DNA of 64,000 nt from Flavobacterium beibuense (GCF_004151245.1 NZ_JUIW01000005.1:248001-312000), one strand, 5' to 3'. Counted from the first letter of the stretch, positions 52,478-61,627 are shown. Notes: generated by a model from the sequence alone, not told the origin. Numbers and translations: made by a program.

Positions 52478-53527
52478 ATGAAATTATCAAACTTCAATTT
52501 CAATCTGCCAAAAGAACTACTGGCTGAATTTCCTGCTGAAAACAGAGATGAATCCCGTTTAATGGTGGTAAACAGAAAAACAAAAACTATAGAGCACAGG
52601 TTGTTTAAAGATATTCTTGAATATTTTGATGAAGGAGATGTAATGGTGCTTAACAATACTAAGGTTTTCCCTGCCCGCCTTTATGGTAATAAAGAGAAAA
52701 CCGGTGCAAGAATTGAGGTATTCCTTTTAAGGGAGCTTAATTCAGAGCAGCGTCTTTGGGATGTGCTTGTGGATCCTGCAAGAAAAATAAGGATAGGTAA
52801 CAAACTTTACTTTGGTGATGATGATTCTCTTGTAGCAGAGGTTATTGATAACACTACATCAAGAGGTAGGACTCTTAGATTTTTATATGACGGTTCTTAT
52901 GAGGAGTTTAGGGCAAAGCTTACTGAACTGGGAGAAACACCAATACCTAAATACATAAACAGAGAAGTAGTGCCTGAAGATGCAGAGCGTTACCAGACTA
53001 TATATGCTAAAGAAGAAGGTGCTGTTGCGGCTCCAACTGCCGGACTTCACTTTTCTAAGCACCTTTTAAAAAGGCTTGAGATAAAAGGTATCGACTTTGC
53101 CGAAATTACACTTCACGTAGGTTTAGGTACATTTAACCCGGTAGAGGTAGAAGATCTTTCTAAACACAAAATGGATTCTGAGGAGCTTATGATAACTCAG
53201 GAGGCTTGTGATATTGTAAATAAGGCAAAAGTGAATAAGAAGAAAGTTTGTGCAGTGGGTACAACTACGATGAGAGCTATGGAGAGTTCGGTATCTTCAC
53301 AAAAAACACTAAACCCTTATGTAGGCTGGACAAATAAATTTATTTTCCCTCCTTATGATTTTAGTGTGGCCGATTGTATGATTACTAACTTCCATACACC
53401 AAAATCTACACTTCTTATGATGATTAGTGCTTTTATGGGGCATGATCTTATGAAGAAAGCTTATGAGGAAGCTGTTAAGGAAGAATACAGATTCTATACT
53501 TACGGAGATGCAATGCTAATACTTTAA
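52478..53527 (+). CDS. queA: S-adenosylmethionine:tRNA ribosyltransferase-isomerase
   Basis: QueA transfers and isomerises ribose from SAM to make epoxyqueuosine in tRNA. The 349-residue protein has the motifs [38 protein letters not shown] and [17 protein letters not shown], all classical. I chose the ATG at 52478 because the longer in-frame reading begins at a TTG that is part of the -7 promoter box. It is transcribed alone with its own promoter and a perfect terminator. Confidence 0.96.
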   Translation: MKLSNFNFNLPKELLAEFPAENRDESRLMVVNRKTKTIEHRLFKDILEYFDEGDVMVLNNTKVFPARLYGNKEKTGARIEVFLLRELNSEQRLWDVLVDPARKIRIGNKLYFGDDDSLVAEVIDNTTSRGRTLRFLYDGSYEEFRAKLTELGETPIPKYINREVVPEDAERYQTIYAKEEGAVAAPTAGLHFSKHLLKRLEIKGIDFAEITLHVGLGTFNPVEVEDLSKHKMDSEELMITQEACDIVNKAKVNKKKVCAVGTTTMRAMESSVSSQKTLNPYVGWTNKFIFPPYDFSVADCMITNFHTPKSTLLMMISAFMGHDLMKKAYEEAVKEEYRFYTYGDAMLIL

Positions 53528-53548
53528 TTAGTAAAATGATAAAAAATG

Positions 53549-53577
53549 AATCCTGTCGTTAACGACAGGATTTTTTG
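53549..53577 (+). terminator. Terminator after queA
   Basis: AATCCTGTCGTT and AACGACAGGATT make a perfect 24-nt palindrome followed by TTTTG, 21 nt after the queA stop. Confidence 0.9.
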
Positions 53578-53630
53578 TTTTACGGTTTTTTATTAATTGT
53601 GTAATTTTACGGCGCAACAAACAAATAAAG

Positions 53631-54914
53631 ATGGAGTTTCAAAATACACGCGAATTCGCAAGGCAGATGGATGCCAAAGATAAACTTGCAAAATACAGGG
53701 ACGAATTTATTTTTCCTCATGTAAACGGCAAGCAGGTAATTTACTTTACAGGTAACTCACTTGGGTTACAGCCAAGACGAACAAAAGCTTATGTTGATGA
53801 GGTAATGGATGATTGGGCAAAGCTGGCTGTAGAAGGTCACTTTTATGCCGATAAGCCATGGTGGGATTATCATGAGCGTTTTTCTGCTCCGTTAAGTAAA
53901 ATTGTAGGTGCATTGCCAAGTGAAGTAACGGTTATGAATACTCTTACGGTAAACCTTCACCTGCTTATGGTAACGTTTTACCAGCCTACACAAAAAAGAT
54001 ATAAGATTATTTGTGAAGAGAAAGCTTTTCCAAGCGATCAGTATATGATAAAAAGCCAGGTTAAATTCCATGGTTTTGAGCCTGAAGATGCTATTGTGGA
54101 AATCAAGAGACGTCCGGGAGAACATAATATAAGAAAAGAAGATGTTCTTAATACTATTAAAGAGGTAGGCGATGAGCTTGCGCTTGTTTTAATAGGTGGA
54201 GTAAACTATTATACAGGTCAGGTGTTTGATATGGAAACCATCACTAAAGCAGGTCAGGAAGCCGGTGCTTATGTAGGATGGGATTTGGCACACGCTGCGG
54301 GTAACATTCACCTGGAACTTCATAACTGGAATGTAGACTTTGCTGCATGGTGTAGTTATAAGTATATGAACTCAGGTCCGGGTAATGCATCGGGTGCTTT
54401 TGTTCACGAGATGCACCATAATGATTTAGATCTTCCTCGTTTTGCAGGATGGTGGGGTCATAATAAAGAAAGAAGGTTTTTAATGGAGCCTCAGTTTGAT
54501 CCTGTTCGCGGTGCAAACGGATGGCAGGTGAGCTGTTTGCCTATATTGTCGCTTGCACCATACTTAGCGTCAGTAGAAATGTTTGATGAGGTAGGTATGC
54601 CTGCACTTATTCAAAAAAGAGACTGTATAACTTCTTACTTAGAGTTTATTCTTCATGAAATTGATAAGGAAATCAACGGTAATTTTGAGGTTATTACTCC
54701 GGCAGACCCTAAAGAAAGAGCCTGCCAGATTTCGGTTTATCTTCATGGTGAAGGAAGACAACTGTTTGACTATTTAATGAAAAGCGGTGTGATTACTGAC
54801 TGGAGAGAGCCAAATGTGATCAGGTTAGCACCGGTGCCTTTATACTGCTCTTATGAAGATATGTATGAGTTTGGACAGATTTTAAAAGAAGGAATCCTTT
54901 CACACAGAAAATAA
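53631..54914 (+). CDS. kynU: Kynureninase
   Basis: This PLP enzyme cleaves kynurenine or 3-hydroxykynurenine to (3-hydroxy)anthranilate and alanine. The 427-residue protein has the aminotransferase class V fold, with FTGNSLGLQPR near the N-terminus, DLAHAAGN and the PLP lysine in WCSYKYMNSGPG (near residue 246). The motif YKYMNSGPG is characteristic of KynU. It is followed after 4 nt by an arginase-fold gene, with kmo 1.5 kb further on. Length and residues are normal. Confidence 0.95.
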   Translation: MEFQNTREFARQMDAKDKLAKYRDEFIFPHVNGKQVIYFTGNSLGLQPRRTKAYVDEVMDDWAKLAVEGHFYADKPWWDYHERFSAPLSKIVGALPSEVTVMNTLTVNLHLLMVTFYQPTQKRYKIICEEKAFPSDQYMIKSQVKFHGFEPEDAIVEIKRRPGEHNIRKEDVLNTIKEVGDELALVLIGGVNYYTGQVFDMETITKAGQEAGAYVGWDLAHAAGNIHLELHNWNVDFAAWCSYKYMNSGPGNASGAFVHEMHHNDLDLPRFAGWWGHNKERRFLMEPQFDPVRGANGWQVSCLPILSLAPYLASVEMFDEVGMPALIQKRDCITSYLEFILHEIDKEINGNFEVITPADPKERACQISVYLHGEGRQLFDYLMKSGVITDWREPNVIRLAPVPLYCSYEDMYEFGQILKEGILSHRK

Positions 54915-54918
54915 GGAA

Positions 54919-56007
54919 ATGACAAAAGAACAAAAAATAGCAGGGTTCGACCCAAGTCAGCCGGGACTGTCTGATGCCAGTATCTTTGGTTTGCCATTCA
55001 CGGCACAAGAGAGCGAGATTATTATAGTACCTGCTCCGTGGGAAGTTACAGTGAGTTATGGTGCGGGAGCTTCAGAAGGTCCTGATGCCATAATGGAAGC
55101 TTCATTTCAGGTAGATCTGCATCACCAGGAATTTCCTGAGCTTTGGAAGTTGGGAATTTACCTTGATCAAAATAGTCAGACGGAAGAGTGGGCTGATAAA
55201 AGCAAAAAATATAAAAACCTTGCCCAGCCTATTATAGAGGCACTGGAAGGTGGAGAAAATATTGAGGATGACGCTACCCTGAAAGCTAATCTTGAAGAGA
55301 TTAATGCTATTTGCCATGAATTTAAAAATGAGGTAAAAGCAAGGATACAGTACTGGATGGAGCAGGGCAAGAAAGTTGTTCTTTTAGGTGGGGATCATAG
55401 TACGCCGCTGGGTTATTATGAGGCCCTGGCTTCTAAGCATGACAATTTTGGTTTGCTTCATCTTGATGCACATATGGATCTTCGTGTTGCTTATGAAGGT
55501 TTTACCTATTCACATGCATCCATAATGTACAATGCACTTAAGTTACCGCAAATAACAAAAATCGTTCAGGTAGGTATCCGTGATTTTTGCCAGCAGGAAG
55601 TTGAAGTGGCCGAAGCAGAGGGTAGTCGTGTAAAGATTTACACAGATCGCGACCTTAAAGCTGAAACTTTTGAAGGTGTAATATGGAAACAGCAATGTGA
55701 TGCTATTATAGCACAGCTGCCGCAAAAAGTTTGTATCAGTTTTGATATAGACGGTATGTACCCTTGGTATTGTCCTAATACGGGAACTCCGGTTCCGGGA
55801 GGTTTCTCTTTTGAGCAGGCAGCCTATTTATTCAGCAGGCTTGCAGAAAGCGGAAAAGAAATTATAGGTTTTGATCTTGTAGAGGTAGCTCCGGGAGAAG
55901 AAGGTGATGACTGGGATGGTAACGTAGGCGCCAGAATGCTTTTCCATATGTGTGGTGTTTTGGCAAAAAACACCGGTATGCAAACCGGGAATGTAATTAA
56001 GTTTTAA
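54919..56007 (+). CDS. Arginase/agmatinase-family metal-dependent hydrolase in the kynurenine cluster
   Basis: The 362-residue protein has the binuclear Mn2+ ligands of the ureohydrolase fold: His in GGDHST, the DAHMD cluster (DxHxD) and the Asp pair in SFDIDGMYP. The usual LDP after the last pair is MYP here, followed by WYCPNTGTPVPGG. A ~55-residue insertion of acidic helices lies near 70-125. It is translated 4 nt after kynU. Arginase, agmatinase and formimidoylglutamase share this fold, but the operon partner suggests a substrate in tryptophan/kynurenine catabolism, perhaps N-formylkynurenine. That assignment is inference only. Confidence 0.85.
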   Translation: MTKEQKIAGFDPSQPGLSDASIFGLPFTAQESEIIIVPAPWEVTVSYGAGASEGPDAIMEASFQVDLHHQEFPELWKLGIYLDQNSQTEEWADKSKKYKNLAQPIIEALEGGENIEDDATLKANLEEINAICHEFKNEVKARIQYWMEQGKKVVLLGGDHSTPLGYYEALASKHDNFGLLHLDAHMDLRVAYEGFTYSHASIMYNALKLPQITKIVQVGIRDFCQQEVEVAEAEGSRVKIYTDRDLKAETFEGVIWKQQCDAIIAQLPQKVCISFDIDGMYPWYCPNTGTPVPGGFSFEQAAYLFSRLAESGKEIIGFDLVEVAPGEEGDDWDGNVGARMLFHMCGVLAKNTGMQTGNVIKF

Positions 56008-56022
56008 TAAACTTTTAATATG

Positions 56023-56056
56023 TAAAAAAGCCCTGCATTGCTGCGGGGCTTTTTTA
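56023..56056. terminator. Bidirectional terminator after the arginase-fold gene
   Basis: AAAAAAGCCCTGCA and TGCGGGGCTTTTTT pair over 14 bp (one G-U) with a 4-nt loop, flanked by A and T runs, between convergent genes. Confidence 0.9.
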
Positions 56057-56074
56057 TGCTGTAAAGTAAAGCTT

Positions 56075-56233
56075 TTAAGGCCTTCTGCCTGTTGCAAGCC
56101 TGTAAAGAACTCCTATAATGGCTAATACTAATAAGATATGTATTAAACCACCTACCGATTCTCTAAATCCAAAAAATCCTACCAGCCACCCTATAACCAG
56201 GATTACGATAATTAACCAGATCAAATCTCTCAT
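56075..56233 (-). CDS. Lmo0937-family small membrane protein
   Basis: A 52-residue minus-strand frame starts at ATG 56233-56231 and ends at TAA 56077-56075. It encodes MRDLIWLIIVILVIGWLVGF, then FGFRESVGGLIHILLVLAII and GVLYRLATGRRP. This is two membrane helices joined by a short loop and a basic end, the pattern of the Lmo0937 family of stress-linked small proteins in Bacteroidota and Firmicutes. A TAATTTTA sequence lies upstream. The rest of the 56234-56415 gap has no other feature besides the kmo promoter. Confidence 0.8.
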   Translation of the reverse strand: MRDLIWLIIVILVIGWLVGFFGFRESVGGLIHILLVLAIIGVLYRLATGRRP

Positions 56234-56386
56234 AACTTAAGTTTTTTATAGTTAGTAGGTTAAAATTACACATTCTAATGCGGGTGTGTTAATTAATTAA
56301 GAAACCTTTAGGTGCAAAAGTTTTCTTAATAAAATTCTGAAAGTGAAATAAATGCCGAAAAACAGGGGCTTGTTTTATTTATTGAG

Positions 56387-56394
56387 TATTTTTG
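56387..56394 (+). promoter_or_regulatory. -7 promoter element for kmo
   Basis: TATTTTTG matches TAnnTTTG 22 nt before the kmo ATG at 56416; the nearest TTG is only 14 nt upstream, so the -33 part is unclear. Confidence 0.45.
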
Positions 56395-56415
56395 CAGTGT
56401 TTTAGATTTTTTTCC

Positions 56416-57756
56416 ATGCAAACTCCCTTAAAAATTGCAGTAGTCGGTTCCGGTTTAGTAGGATCGCTTTTGGCAATATACCTTAAAAGAGCAGGGCATA
56501 CCGTACACGTGTACGATCGCAGCCCCGACATCAGAACCATTAAGTTTTCAGGACGTTCCATTAATCTGGCAATGTCACACAGGGGCTGGAGGGCACTTGA
56601 TGAAGTAGGCTTGGGAGATGAGATAAGGCAGATAGCTATCCCTATGGATAAAAGAGCCATTCATATTGTTGGCGAGCCTCTGGCTTTTCAGTATTATGGT
56701 AAGGATGGCGAAAGTATATACTCGCTTTCACGCGGACTTCTTAACAGAAAGATGGTTACGCTGGCAGAAGCTGAAGGGGTGGAGTTCTTTTTTGAAACAA
56801 AAATTTGGGATGTAACACTAGCCGATGCTACACTTCATGCAGGAGAAACCGAAAGGGGAGAATGGAGTGAGCTAAAGTACGATAAAGTGTTTGGAGCTGA
56901 TGGTGCTTTTTCAAGGGTACGCCACAGGATGCAAAGACAAAGTATGTTTAATTATTCTCAGGAATTTTTAAATACTGGATATAAGGAACTTAATATTCCG
57001 GCAAACGAAGACGGTACCCATAAGCTGGATAAAAATTCACTTCACATCTGGCCAAGAAACGATTTCATGCTTATAGCACTGCCTAATCTTGACGGTAGCT
57101 TTACATGTACATTGTTTATGCCGTTTGAAGGTGAAAATTCTTTTGAGGCCTTAAAGGATAAAGAAAGTCTGGAAAATTTCTTTGCTACTTATTTTCCTTC
57201 AACTATAGATGTTATTCCTGATCTGGTTGCAGACTTCTTTAAAAATCCTACCAGTACACTGGTAACGATGAAATGTTATCCTTGGACATATAATGATAAA
57301 GTAGCCCTTATAGGTGATGCCTGCCATGCTATTGTTCCTTTTTACGGTCATGGTATGAATGCCGGTTTTGAGGATATTACTATTCTTAATCAGTTAATGG
57401 AGCAATGTGGTGACGATTGGGATACTATATTTAAGGAATATGAAATAAGTCGTAAGCCTAATGCAGATGCTATAGCTGAGTTGTCTTACCGTAACTTTAT
57501 GGAAATGAGCTCCAAAACGGCAGACGCAAAATTCCTGTTGCAAAAGAAAATTGAAAAATGGTTTTCTGCCAAACATCCTGATAAGTGGCTTCCTCTGTAT
57601 AGTAGGGTAACATTTAGTTACAGGCCATACTCTGAAGCGTTAGCGATAGGAGATCAGCAAAAAGCTATTATGGATGAAATAATGCAAATAGATGGCATAG
57701 AAGAAAAATGGAATAGTCCCCAAGTGGAACAAAAAATAATAGAGCTGCTTGATTAA
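56416..57756 (+). CDS. kmo: Kynurenine 3-monooxygenase
   Basis: KMO is an FAD enzyme that hydroxylates kynurenine with NADPH and O2. The 446-residue protein has the FAD-binding GSGLVGSLLAIYLKRAGH (near 10), the DG motif in FGADGAFSRVRH and the second FAD motif VALIGDACHAIVPFYGHGMNAGFED (near 300). A C-terminal helical segment is in line with KMO. I chose ATG 56416; the upstream in-frame start overlaps the -7 box. With kynU it gives kynurenine to 3-hydroxyanthranilate; tryptophan dioxygenase and 3-hydroxyanthranilate dioxygenase are not in the window. Confidence 0.95.
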   Translation: MQTPLKIAVVGSGLVGSLLAIYLKRAGHTVHVYDRSPDIRTIKFSGRSINLAMSHRGWRALDEVGLGDEIRQIAIPMDKRAIHIVGEPLAFQYYGKDGESIYSLSRGLLNRKMVTLAEAEGVEFFFETKIWDVTLADATLHAGETERGEWSELKYDKVFGADGAFSRVRHRMQRQSMFNYSQEFLNTGYKELNIPANEDGTHKLDKNSLHIWPRNDFMLIALPNLDGSFTCTLFMPFEGENSFEALKDKESLENFFATYFPSTIDVIPDLVADFFKNPTSTLVTMKCYPWTYNDKVALIGDACHAIVPFYGHGMNAGFEDITILNQLMEQCGDDWDTIFKEYEISRKPNADAIAELSYRNFMEMSSKTADAKFLLQKKIEKWFSAKHPDKWLPLYSRVTFSYRPYSEALAIGDQQKAIMDEIMQIDGIEEKWNSPQVEQKIIELLD

Positions 57757-57768
57757 GCAGCTTTTTTT
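57743..57768 (+). terminator. Terminator overlapping the kmo stop codon
   Basis: AGCTGCTT and AAGCAGCT (loop GATT) followed by T7. The stem includes the last kmo codons and the TAA at 57754-57756, and the T-run reaches the end of the convergent cupin gene. Confidence 0.85.
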
Positions 57769-58129
57769 ATTCTTCTCTGTTAGCAGCTTCAATTGTAAAA
57801 GCCGGTAAGCATACAGCTATATATTCGCAGGGTTCATCAAAAGGGTTGGAGTACTGTACCCTTGCACTTTTCATGATTTTTATAGATTGGCCGCTTTCCA
57901 GTATAATCTTCTCATCATTTATAATAAACTGTTTCCTTCCTTTTATTATATAGGTGTACTCGTCAAACTCCGGGGTTTGAAACGGTTCGCTCCAGTGTGG
58001 CGGGGCTATCATATGGGCAATAGAAACATTATTATCTCCGTTAGAAGCTTTGCCGAAATGTTCTTCTATTAATTTACCATCATTTGTAGGTACTATAAAG
58101 GGACTTTTTTGTGTAAAATATTGTTTCAT
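57767..58129 (-). CDS. Cupin-domain protein
   Basis: The 120-residue protein is a single cupin barrel. Motif 1 is loosely present (PPHWSEPFQTPEFDEYTYIIKGRKQF, family pattern H...E...G); in motif 2 the usual His is missing (GQSIKIMKSARVQYSN). Metal ligation is therefore incomplete, and a binding or isomerase-type role fits better than a dioxygenase. It is convergent with kmo, 10 nt apart, so a link to kynurenine metabolism is tempting but unproven. Confidence 0.75.
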   Translation of the reverse strand: MKQYFTQKSPFIVPTNDGKLIEEHFGKASNGDNNVSIAHMIAPPHWSEPFQTPEFDEYTYIIKGRKQFIINDEKIILESGQSIKIMKSARVQYSNPFDEPCEYIAVCLPAFTIEAANREE

Positions 58130-58472
58130 AAGAAGTTATTTTTTAATTAAAATATGGCTATCCGTTAGTTAATCTGACGTTTTGGTCGTAATTTTATAAA
58201 AAATGTACTACAAAGTAAGATGTTTTTTTGTCTAAACGGAGTATTATTTGCTGTGGAAATGGTCAAAAAAACTATTTTACAATGCGTGCACAATAAAATT
58301 ATGGCTTTTATGTTATTTATACAGAATCTATATTAATTTAATTGAATTTATAATGAATGTCAGTATTATACCTAAAAAATTAGAAATTGTATAAAGCACT
58401 AATGTAAATTGGGTGTTTATGTAAGTTTAAGATTGTGATAATTTAATGTTAAGAAACGAGAAAAAAAATCAT

Positions 58473-58507
58473 TTTGTTTTTTTTTATCTCCTAATAATAT
58501 AAATTTG
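58473..58507 (+). promoter_or_regulatory. Promoter of the exbB-exbD-tonB operon
   Basis: TTTG (58473-58476), 23 nt, TAAATTTG (58500-58507), a consensus match 80 nt before exbB. The remaining 58130-58472 intergenic stretch is AT-rich and shows nothing else I can support. Confidence 0.65.
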
Positions 58508-58587
58508 CCAATCTTATTTTAAAAAGTAGAAAATTAAACAATAAGAACTATTATTAAAAATCAAAAAGAACTAAATTTTTAAAAGAA

Positions 58588-59430
58588 ATGGCAAACGCAT
58601 CTATTCAGAAGGTTGAAAAAAAAGAAGGAGGGTCTAAAGGATCAAATTTATTTGCAGCTTTAGCTATTGTATCATGTATTATCGTTGGAGCTTTAGTATG
58701 GAGATACATTATGGGAGCACCATCTAACTTCGTTGATGGAGACAACACAGGTCACCCGCTACCTGGTAACTATCTAGGTATGGTTTACAAAGGTGGATAT
58801 GTAGTACCTGTACTAATGGGTCTTTTCCTTATGTCTGTAGTATTCTCATTCGAGCGTTTCTTCGTTATCTCTAAAGCAGCTGGTAAAGGAAGCGTTGAGG
58901 CATTTGTAGCTAAAGTACAAAAACAAATAAGCAGCGGAAACATCGCTGAGGCTATGGCCGAGTGTGACAAACAACAGGGAACTGTTGCTAATGTTGTGAA
59001 AGCTGGTCTTTTAAAATATGAAGAGGTTAAAAGAGAAGGTTTTGACAGCGAAAGAGCTGAGGCTGCTATTCAGCAGGAAATTGAAGAGGCTACTTCTCTT
59101 GAAATGCCAATGTTAGAGAAAAACCTTGTAGTTATCTCTACTCTAGTATCAATTGGTACGTTAATGGGTCTATTAGGTACGGTAACAGGTATGATTAAGG
59201 CGTTCTCTGCTCTAGGTGCAGGTTCTACTCCGGATTCAGCTCAGCTTGCAAACGGTATCTCTGAAGCACTTATCAACACTGCAACAGGTATCTCAACTTC
59301 AACGTTAGCGATTATCGCTTACAACTCATTTACTTCTAAAATTGATAAATTAACTTACTCTATCGATGAGGCTGGTTTCACGATTGCTCAAACTTACAGA
59401 AGATTCAGAGCACGTGCTAACAACGCATAA
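58588..59430 (+). CDS. exbB: MotA/TolQ/ExbB proton channel protein
   Basis: ExbB is the channel scaffold that lets TonB harvest the proton-motive force. The 280-residue protein has an N-terminal helix (about 24-44), then the conserved triple-helix core: VVPVLMGLFLMSVVFSFERFF (about 71-91) and the paired C-terminal helices with LVSIGTLMGLLGTVTGMIKAF and ISEALINTATGISTSTLAIIAYN. The Gly/Thr-rich motifs are typical. It opens an operon with two exbD genes and tonB. Confidence 0.93.
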   Translation: MANASIQKVEKKEGGSKGSNLFAALAIVSCIIVGALVWRYIMGAPSNFVDGDNTGHPLPGNYLGMVYKGGYVVPVLMGLFLMSVVFSFERFFVISKAAGKGSVEAFVAKVQKQISSGNIAEAMAECDKQQGTVANVVKAGLLKYEEVKREGFDSERAEAAIQQEIEEATSLEMPMLEKNLVVISTLVSIGTLMGLLGTVTGMIKAFSALGAGSTPDSAQLANGISEALINTATGISTSTLAIIAYNSFTSKIDKLTYSIDEAGFTIAQTYRRFRARANNA

Positions 59431-59526
59431 TTGAGTTAAAGAGTTAAGTCTAATAATAAGTGAGGTTTGAAAGTGTGATTGTATAATGCACACTTTCAGG
59501 CTTTGCAAAAGCTAATAAATTTAAGA

Positions 59527-60174
59527 ATGGCTAAAGTTAAAGTATCAAAGAAAAGCACAAGGATAGACATGACCGCAATGTGCGACGTGGCCTTTCTTTT
59601 GCTATCGTTCTTTGTAATGACAGCTACTGCAAAGTTGCCTGAGCCGCATCCTGTAGATGCGCCCGCTTCAACTGTGCAGACTAAGCTTCCTGAGGAAAAC
59701 CTGGCTACCATTACTGTAGGTGACCAAAAAGTTTTCTTTAGTGTATTAGGTAAAGAGGTTAGAAGAAAAACCTTAGAGCGTATATCTGAAAAATACAATG
59801 TTCAGTTTACTGAACAGGAATATGAGAAGTTTTCCAACATTCCTGGTTTTGGTGTTCCGGTTAATCAGCTTAAAGGCTTATTAAAATTGGATATTGCCGA
59901 GATGAATGAGGAAGATCGTCAGCAAGGTATACCTTATGACACTATTAATAATCAGCTTGGTGACTGGGTTAAATTTGCCCGTGAAGCGTCTAGAGAATTC
60001 CTTAATGAGGAAATGGCAGCTGGTAAAGATGTTAAGTATGTAGACCTTGATGTTGCTATTAAGGGTGATGCTGACGAAGACTATACTACTGTCAAGCGAG
60101 TGATTGATATCCTGCAGGAGCAAAAGAAGAACAGATTCTTCCTGGTTACAGGTTTACGAAACGAAGATTTTTAA
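59527..60174 (+). CDS. exbD: ExbD/TolR-family protein 1 (long form)
   Basis: The 215-residue protein starts at ATG 59527 (MAKVKVSKKSTR); the upstream in-frame start adds 16 unlike residues. One helix (about 18-37) bears the proton-carrying Asp20 in AMCDVAFLLLSFF. The periplasmic part is about 70 residues longer than usual ExbD, with a middle segment (about 75-160) rich in charged residues before the C-terminal DVAIKGDADEDYTTVKRVIDIL strand-helix motif. It is the first of two different exbD genes here, suggesting a hetero-oligomer. Confidence 0.88.
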   Translation: MAKVKVSKKSTRIDMTAMCDVAFLLLSFFVMTATAKLPEPHPVDAPASTVQTKLPEENLATITVGDQKVFFSVLGKEVRRKTLERISEKYNVQFTEQEYEKFSNIPGFGVPVNQLKGLLKLDIAEMNEEDRQQGIPYDTINNQLGDWVKFAREASREFLNEEMAAGKDVKYVDLDVAIKGDADEDYTTVKRVIDILQEQKKNRFFLVTGLRNEDF

Positions 60175-60194
60175 TATTATAAAAATAATATAAA

Positions 60195-60752
60195 ATGGCA
60201 GAATTAAATACCGGCGGCGACGGTGGCAAAGGAGGCAAAGTAAGAAGCAAGAAAATGAACCCGGGTGTCGATCTTACCGCGATGGTAGATTTGGCATTCC
60301 TTTTGATTACTTTCTTCATGCTTACCACGTCATTGTCAAAACCACAGTCAATGAACTTGGCTATGCCTGATAAAGAGCAAGATCCTAATAAGCCTGAGGA
60401 TAATACTCCTGTTCCTGATGATAGGTCAATGACTGTTTTGATGGGAAAAGATGATACAATTCTTTGGTATATGGGTCAGTTTGAGACTCCGCTTGTAGCT
60501 CCTACAGAGACTAAATACGGTAAAGAAGGTATTCGTCAGGCGTTATTACAGCGCATATCAGCTGTGAAATCTGTCTACGGAGACAATAAAGACAAAGGTC
60601 TTATTGTTATTATAAAACCGAGTGACAAGACACACTACAAGAATCTTGTAGATATTCTTGATGAGATGGCAATTACCAATGTACAGCTTTATGCTATTGG
60701 TGATATATCTGAACCGGAAGTGAAATTGTTAGAAGAAAAAGGAATGTATTAA
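60195..60752 (+). CDS. exbD: ExbD/TolR-family protein 2
   Basis: The 185-residue protein has a Gly-rich basic N-terminus (NTGGDGGKGGKVRSKKMNPG), a helix (about 30-50) with Asp32 in AMVDLAFLLITFFML, and a periplasmic domain ending in VIIKPSDKTHYKNLVDILDEMAITNV. It differs clearly from the first ExbD, so the two are not recent duplicates. It starts 20 nt after exbD-1 and is followed 31 nt later by tonB. Confidence 0.9.
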   Translation: MAELNTGGDGGKGGKVRSKKMNPGVDLTAMVDLAFLLITFFMLTTSLSKPQSMNLAMPDKEQDPNKPEDNTPVPDDRSMTVLMGKDDTILWYMGQFETPLVAPTETKYGKEGIRQALLQRISAVKSVYGDNKDKGLIVIIKPSDKTHYKNLVDILDEMAITNVQLYAIGDISEPEVKLLEEKGMY

Positions 60753-60783
60753 TTCCGGTTTCAGCTAACCAAAACTTATTATT

Positions 60784-61614
60784 ATGTCAAAACTTAATAT
60801 TTTCGATAAACAATGGATTGACCTTGTTTTTGAGGGCCGTAACAAACAGTATGGTGCTTACAAACTAAGATCAGAGAACCCTAAAACTACGGTAAGGGCT
60901 CTTATCATCGGTTCATTGCTTTTTGTTTTCTTAATCTCTCTGCCTAAAATTTATGGTGCTTTTGATAAGCTTGTAGGTAAGAAAGATGCAGAAAAAATTG
61001 ATAAGGTGATTGAGGTTGTAGATTTACCACCTCCGCCAGTGGAAGATGTTCCACCGCCGCCGCCACCACCACCAGTAGAGCAAAAACAGGCTCCTAAGTC
61101 GGTTGTGGAAGAGGTGAAATTTAAACCGCTTGAGGTTAAGAAAAAAGAAGAAGTTGTAGAAGAACCGCCAAGAACTGAGCAGTTTGAAAAAGCTGACCCA
61201 AGTTCAAGAAATGCTGAGGCAAGCCCAACAGGAGAAATCAATATCGGTACTCCTTCAGGTGACTTAGATAAAGGTGTGGAGCCGGAAGATAATAATGTAT
61301 ATAACACTGCTGGTCTTCAGGTACAACCTGAGTATCCGGGTGGTATGGACTCTTTCTATGCATATGTAAGAAATAATTTTAACCCGCCGGAGGTTGACAG
61401 GGATATGACCGTTAAGGTTTTCGTTCAGTTCGTAATTGAAAAGGACGGCTCTATGACTAACATTAAAGTACTTAGAGATCCGGGTTACGGTATGGGTAAA
61501 GAGGCTATCCGTGTTCTTAAATCAATGAAAAAGAAATGGCAGCCGGGTGTTCAGAATGGTAAGAATGTAAGGGCATCATTTACCCTTCCTATCACAATGA
61601 ACCTTAAATCTTAA
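60784..61614 (+). CDS. tonB: TonB-family energy transducer
   Basis: The 276-residue protein has a cytoplasmic N-terminus (WIDLVFEGRNKQYGAYKLRSENPKTT cut by family as FEGRNKQYGAYKLR), one membrane anchor (about 37-57), a Pro-rich spacer (VEDVPPPPPPPPVEQK), a Glu/Lys-rich stretch and a C-terminal TonB_C domain (about 185-276; PGGMDSFYAYVRNNF, FVIEKDGSMTNIKVLRDPG, FTLPITMNLK). The N-terminal FEGRNKxYGAY motif is typical of Bacteroidota TonB. It couples ExbB/ExbD to outer-membrane receptors. Confidence 0.93.
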   Translation: MSKLNIFDKQWIDLVFEGRNKQYGAYKLRSENPKTTVRALIIGSLLFVFLISLPKIYGAFDKLVGKKDAEKIDKVIEVVDLPPPPVEDVPPPPPPPPVEQKQAPKSVVEEVKFKPLEVKKKEEVVEEPPRTEQFEKADPSSRNAEASPTGEINIGTPSGDLDKGVEPEDNNVYNTAGLQVQPEYPGGMDSFYAYVRNNFNPPEVDRDMTVKVFVQFVIEKDGSMTNIKVLRDPGYGMGKEAIRVLKSMKKKWQPGVQNGKNVRASFTLPITMNLKS

Positions 61615-61627
61615 TAATATACCAGAG

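Noticed and set aside
52454..52478. Upstream TTG start for queA
   Set aside because: The TTG is part of the TATATTTG promoter box, and the family N-terminus begins at the ATG at 52478.
61046..61081. CCG/CCA-rich run as a microsatellite
   Set aside because: It encodes the Pro-rich spacer of TonB; mixed codons show selection on protein and not on repeat DNA.
60951..61307. Gly/Ser-rich minus-strand frame opposite tonB
   Set aside because: It is the reverse complement of the TonB proline-rich spacer, which forces Gly/Thr/Ser codons; not a real gene.
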